DNA of 9,949 nt, taken from Microbacteriaceae bacterium. Lineage in GTDB: Bacteria; Actinomycetota; Actinomycetes; Actinomycetales; Microbacteriaceae. The position numbers and the translations under genes were made by a program. Shown here piece by piece: positions 6,845-9,949 of the stretch. Where the stretch lies: NCBI GenBank assembly GCA_025464125.1, contig JAODLU010000012.1, positions 1 to 9,949 on the forward strand, written 5' to 3'. The notes below the pieces were generated by a model. The model had not been told where the DNA came from. It made no database searches and saw only the letters and a program-made list of their open reading frames with translations. Positions within the stretch are counted from its first letter, which is position 1, and every line of letters begins with the position of its first letter.

Positions 6845-6851
6845 TGTCAGA

Positions 6852-8099
6852 GTGAGCGAAACGACCACCCTGCAGCAGCAGTACACAGAACTCAAAGCCA
6901 GCGGGCTGTCCCTCGACCTGACCCGCGGCAAGCCATCGCCAGAGCAGCTCGACCTGTCGGCCGCCCTGCTCGAGTTGCCAGGGGCCGGCGATTTTCGTGA
7001 CGCAGCAGGCACTGACCTGCGCAACTACGGCGGCACCGACGGGCTTCCAGAGCTGCGCGCCATCTTCGGCGAGCTGCTCGGCATTTCTGCGAGCCAGCTG
7101 CTTGCACTCAGCAACGCGAGCCTCACGATCATGCATGACGTGGTCGTACATGCCCTGCTGCACGGGGTGCCTGGCGGCACCGAGCACTGGCGGATCGTCG
7201 AAGGGATCACGTTCCTCTGCCCAGTGCCCGGCTACGACCGCCACTTCGCGATCTGCGAGGCCCTCGGCATTCGCATGGTTCCCGTGCCGTTCCTCGAGAA
7301 CGGTCGCCTCGACCTCGTCGCGATTCGCGACCTCGTCGCGAGCGACGCGACCATTCGCGGCATGTGGTGTGTGCCGATGTACTCCAACCCCACCGGTCTC
7401 ACATACACGCCTGAAGAGGTGGATGCCCTCGCCAGCATGCCTGCGGCCGCAGCCGACTTCCGGCTCTTCTGGGACAACGCGTATGCGGTGCACCACCTCA
7501 GCGACATCGAGCCACCGGTCATCGACGTGCTTGCGCTGGCGAAAGCTGCACACCACGAAGACCGCGTGTTCGTCTTCGCCTCAACCTCGAAGATCACGTT
7601 CCCCGGGGCTGGTGTCGCGTTCTTCGGATCATCCGCTGCGAACGTGGCATGGCTGAAAGAGCACAGCTTCTCGCAGACAATCGGTCCAGACAAGATCAAC
7701 CAGCTGCGGCACGTGCGCCTGCTCAAAAGTGCCGACGGTGTGCGCAGCCACATGCTTGCTCATCGTCGGATCCTGGAGCCGCGGTTCACTGCGGTTGCCG
7801 AGATACTCGAACGCAGGCTCGGCAGTGCTGCCAGCTGGTCGCGACCGAGCGGCGGATACTTCATCAGCCTCGATGTTCCCCAGGGCACCGCGGCGCGCGC
7901 GATCGCGCTCGCCGGTGAAGCCGGGGTCGCGGTTACGCCGGCCGGGGCAACGTACCCCTATGGCGCAGACACCGCTGACACCAACATCCGCATCGCACCG
8001 ACCTTCCCCTCGATCGCCGACCTCACCGCGGCAATCGAAGCGCTCTGCACGTGCGTGCTGCTCGCGATCGAAGAGAAGGCCAGCGCCGGCACGCTGTAG
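6852..8099 (+). CDS. aspT: Aspartate aminotransferase, subgroup Ic-like (AspT type), PLP-dependent
   Basis: This 415-residue fold-type I aminotransferase probably interconverts aspartate + 2-oxoglutarate and oxaloacetate + glutamate in the cytosol. The N-terminal LDLTRGKPSPEQLDLS and NYGGTDGLPELRAIFGELLG resemble the actinobacterial AspT family (PF12897 type, characterised in Corynebacterium glutamicum) rather than classical AspC. That assignment is from memory. PLP-enzyme landmarks are all present: N179PTG, D208 and Y211 in WDNAY for the cofactor ring and phenolate, Schiff-base lysine K247 in STSK, and carboxylate-binding R380 in NIRIAP. GTG 6852 is the only sensible start; upstream the open frame runs antiphase through the SDR gene. 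A TAGATT -10 lies 7 nt before it, so the mRNA may be leaderless. Two hairpins follow the stop codon. Confidence 0.88.
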   Translation: MSETTTLQQQYTELKASGLSLDLTRGKPSPEQLDLSAALLELPGAGDFRDAAGTDLRNYGGTDGLPELRAIFGELLGISASQLLALSNASLTIMHDVVVHALLHGVPGGTEHWRIVEGITFLCPVPGYDRHFAICEALGIRMVPVPFLENGRLDLVAIRDLVASDATIRGMWCVPMYSNPTGLTYTPEEVDALASMPAAAADFRLFWDNAYAVHHLSDIEPPVIDVLALAKAAHHEDRVFVFASTSKITFPGAGVAFFGSSAANVAWLKEHSFSQTIGPDKINQLRHVRLLKSADGVRSHMLAHRRILEPRFTAVAEILERRLGSAASWSRPSGGYFISLDVPQGTAARAIALAGEAGVAVTPAGATYPYGADTADTNIRIAPTFPSIADLTAAIEALCTCVLLAIEEKASAGTL

Positions 8100-8119
8100 G
8101 TGAAGCCGATTTCGGGCGC

Positions 8120-8139
8120 CGGGAGTCGCGAAACTCCCG
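8120..8139 (+). terminator. GC-rich hairpin after the aminotransferase gene
   Basis: A perfect 7-bp inverted repeat, CGGGAGT / ACTCCCG, with the 6-nt loop CGCGAA begins 21 nt after the aspT stop. It lacks a T-run, as is common for actinobacterial terminators. Its position between two genes supports a role in ending the aspT transcript. Confidence 0.5.
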
Positions 8140-8151
8140 CAACGTCCCAGC

Positions 8152-8171
8152 AAATGCGGCAGTGCCGCTTT
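8152..8171 (+). terminator. Second hairpin, T-tailed, just before the helicase-like gene
   Basis: GCGGC and GCCGC form a 5-bp stem around the 3-nt loop AGT. Flanking AAA and TTT can extend the pairing past one bulged T at 8155. The short TTTAT tail resembles a weak intrinsic terminator. It abuts and partly overlaps the candidate -10 of the next gene, so it could instead be a protein-binding site. Confidence 0.35.
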
Positions 8172-8176
8172 ATGGT
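8171..8176 (+). promoter_or_regulatory. Candidate leaderless -10 box for the helicase-like gene
   Basis: TATGGT (TAnnnT) ends 6 nt before GTG 8183. As there is no Shine-Dalgarno sequence, a leaderless mRNA starting at or very near this GTG is plausible. No -35 is recognisable. Confidence 0.4.
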
Positions 8177-8182
8177 GACGGT

Positions 8183-9949
8183 GTGTGGCGTGCCGATAAA
8201 ACCCAGGATGACTTCTTCGACGAGCAGTCGAACGACGCTGTGCCCGCGCATGTGCAGGTGACTGCGCCGCACACCCTCAGTCTCGGTGACCCCACTGTCA
8301 CTCCTGGCAACATCGCCGACCCGACCTGGCACGACTGGCGCCAGCAGCTCGCGGTCGTCGGTGGCTCGTCGCCCATGCTCCACTTCGTAGACGAAGTCTC
8401 CACGCGCATCGAACTCGGTTCGACGCACCCCGGTGGCCTCGCACAGTTCATCACCGGCAAGACCACCCTGCTGTCGAGCCTCATCCGCGACGAGGTTGCA
8501 CTGCGTGCCGCGAAGCTTGCGGCCGGTCGCATCGCCGCGAAAGGTCTCGACCTCGCGACCGCGCGCGGCATCGACTCGGTTCACCTCGGCATCGGTATCG
8601 CCGAGTGGCAGCACGACGGTGTCGAATACCGTGCGCCGGTGCTGCTGCGCCCGCTGGCCATCCGTCGCTTCGGCAACGATTTCGAGGTGCGTCTCAAGGG
8701 TGCTCCATACCTGAACCCGCAACTTGCCGGGGCGCTGCTCGAGCAGTTCAGCATCGACCTCGACGCGCAGGCTTTCGTCGCACTCGCCGAGCAGGACGGC
8801 TCGTTCAAACCGAACCCGGTCATCGACCGCCTGCGTGGGCTCACCTCGCACCTGCAGTGGTTCAGCGTGCAGCCGAGGCTCATCGTCTCGTCGTTCGCGG
8901 ATGTCGCGCCGGCCATGCTCGCGGACGCCTCAGACTTCGATCATCCGATACTCGACGCACTCGCGGGCAACGCGTCGGCGAAATGGGCGGTCGGCGAGAG
9001 CTACGCGCCGGTGCAGCCGCAGCATCCTGATCTTCGCGCTCCCGAAACCGACACCCTGCTGCTCGACGCGGACTCCGAGCAGGAAGAGGTGATCGCCCAG
9101 ATCGCCGCAGGCAACTCGGTGGTCGTCAAGACCCTGCCTGGCACCGGTGCGACCCAGACCATCGTCAACACGCTCGGCTGCCTCGTCGCGCAGAACAAGC
9201 GCGTTCTTGTCGTGAGCGCACGCAGGTCATCGCTGCTGGGGCTCGCCCAGCGCCTCGGCGACATCGGGCTTGCCGGCGCAGCAGTCTCTCCATCCACCCT
9301 TCGCAGGGATGTGATCCGCTCGATCGGACGCAACGAGACAGCGAAGACCCCGCAGGTCGGCGAGATCGACAGCGCCCTCGTGCGCCTGCGCAAAGTGCTC
9401 GTGGACTACCGCGGCGCGATCGACCAACGCGACCCGGCCCTCGGCGTCTCGGTGCTCGACTGCCTCACCGAACTCTCGCGCCTGGCCCTGCTGCCGAGCC
9501 CGCCTGCCACCACCGCTCGGCTCAGTCGCCAGTCGGTCGAGCGCATGGCCGACGATCGCAACTTCGCCGCAGAGGCAATGGTGCAGGCGGCCAGCCTCGG
9601 CGAATTCAAGTACGGACCGGGCGATTCGCCATGGTACGGCGTCAACTTCTCCACCAGCGAAGCGGCCACGCGCGCGCACGGAATCGCCCAGCAGCTCAGC
9701 CACACGGAGCTGCCGCGGCTGATCGAACGCGGCACCGCGCTCATCGCCAGCACCCGCATGCGCCCGTTCGAGACCATCTACGAACTCGGCGTGTACCTGC
9801 GGCTGCTCACCGACATCCGCGACACCCTCGACAAGTTTTTGCCTGTGGTCTTCGACCGCTCGCTCAGCGAACTGATCGCGGCGACATCCTCCCGCAGGGA
9901 TGCGCCGGAGATGGCTGGCGCCAACCGTCGCAGGCTGAAGAAGCTCGCC
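8183..9949 (+). CDS. Large SF1-helicase-like protein with DUF4011-like N-terminus, 3' end outside window
   Basis: The frame is open for 589 codons to the last base, so the gene continues to the right. After a variable first ~50 residues comes a region resembling the DUF4011-type N-terminus of large helicases. It includes THPGGLAQFITG, a long basic helix, RAPVLLRP with L154LRP157, and a segment with N178P179. Around residues 295-330 is the start of a helicase motor: a Q-motif-like LDADSEQEEVI, then VVVKTLPGTGATQT. The latter is a Walker A-like loop (P319GTGAT324) with Ala323 where the invariant lysine should be. Motifs II to VI and any C-terminal nuclease lie outside the window. Proteins of this type act on nucleic acids; the cellular role is unassigned. 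GTG 8183 is preferred because TATGGT lies 6 nt upstream; GTG 8162, in frame, is the alternative. Confidence 0.78.
   Translation, partial: MWRADKTQDDFFDEQSNDAVPAHVQVTAPHTLSLGDPTVTPGNIADPTWHDWRQQLAVVGGSSPMLHFVDEVSTRIELGSTHPGGLAQFITGKTTLLSSLIRDEVALRAAKLAAGRIAAKGLDLATARGIDSVHLGIGIAEWQHDGVEYRAPVLLRPLAIRRFGNDFEVRLKGAPYLNPQLAGALLEQFSIDLDAQAFVALAEQDGSFKPNPVIDRLRGLTSHLQWFSVQPRLIVSSFADVAPAMLADASDFDHPILDALAGNASAKWAVGESYAPVQPQHPDLRAPETDTLLLDADSEQEEVIAQIAAGNSVVVKTLPGTGATQTIVNTLGCLVAQNKRVLVVSARRSSLLGLAQRLGDIGLAGAAVSPSTLRRDVIRSIGRNETAKTPQVGEIDSALVRLRKVLVDYRGAIDQRDPALGVSVLDCLTELSRLALLPSPPATTARLSRQSVERMADDRNFAAEAMVQAASLGEFKYGPGDSPWYGVNFSTSEAATRAHGIAQQLSHTELPRLIERGTALIASTRMRPFETIYELGVYLRLLTDIRDTLDKFLPVVFDRSLSELIAATSSRRDAPEMAGANRRRLKKLA

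Noticed and set aside
6330..6851. Upstream extension of the aminotransferase frame
   Set aside because: It overlaps the SDR gene in another frame and is Arg/Gly/His-rich; the family's N-terminus begins just after GTG 6852.
8162..8182. Alternative GTG start at 8162 for the helicase-like gene
   Set aside because: No Shine-Dalgarno sequence and no -10 box at a suitable distance; it also lies inside the second hairpin. It is not excluded.
1..9949. CRISPR arrays, tRNA/rRNA genes, insertion sequences, att sites
   Set aside because: Reading both strands I found no spaced direct repeats, cloverleaf, transposase motif or integrase; composition looks uniform with no island boundary.

Overview
The window reads as an ordinary chromosomal segment of a high-GC actinobacterium. 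I judged GC content and codon use by eye and did not calculate them. The clues are a strong G/C bias at third codon positions, frequent GTG starts, several genes with a -10-like hexamer 6-7 nt before the start codon (leaderless style), a subgroup-Ic-type aspartate aminotransferase and a large actinobacterial-type helicase. Microbacteriaceae is a plausible family, but that is inference. I see no rRNA, tRNA, CRISPR array, insertion sequence, phage gene or plasmid module.

Left part (2-3715, + strand): the end of a VOC-fold (glyoxalase/bleomycin-resistance-like) protein, then a compact three-gene energy-coupling-factor (ECF) vitamin/micronutrient importer. It consists of a membrane substrate-binding S component (332-1144), a double ATPase made of two fused ABC domains (1155-2915) and the EcfT transmembrane coupler (2915-3715). 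Spacing is 10 nt and then a 1-nt overlap, so this is almost certainly one operon encoding a complete, dedicated transporter. Its substrate cannot be read from the sequence. The second ATPase domain has a degenerate signature motif.

Middle (3747-5590, - strand): an MFS drug/metabolite efflux-type permease, translationally coupled through a 4-nt overlap to a small secreted lipoprotein of unknown function. This pair converges on ecfT. It diverges from an ArsR-type repressor across only 38 bp that appear to hold overlapping promoters, the usual layout for a repressor controlling its neighbouring exporter.

Right part (5629-8099, + strand): the ArsR regulator, a classical short-chain dehydrogenase/reductase and a PLP-dependent aspartate-type aminotransferase, all tightly spaced. 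The aminotransferase probably also has its own leaderless promoter. Two hairpins fill the 83-bp gap after it.

Right end (8183-9949, + strand): the first 589 codons of a large SF1-helicase-like protein that runs off the window. Its N-terminal region is DUF4011-like, and its Walker A-like loop lacks the catalytic lysine. All gaps between genes are under 100 bp. I found no clear novel multi-gene system. The best leads are the lysine-less helicase-like ATPase, the orphan ECF importer with asymmetric ATPase sites, the MFS-lipoprotein pair, and the repeated leaderless-promoter pattern.
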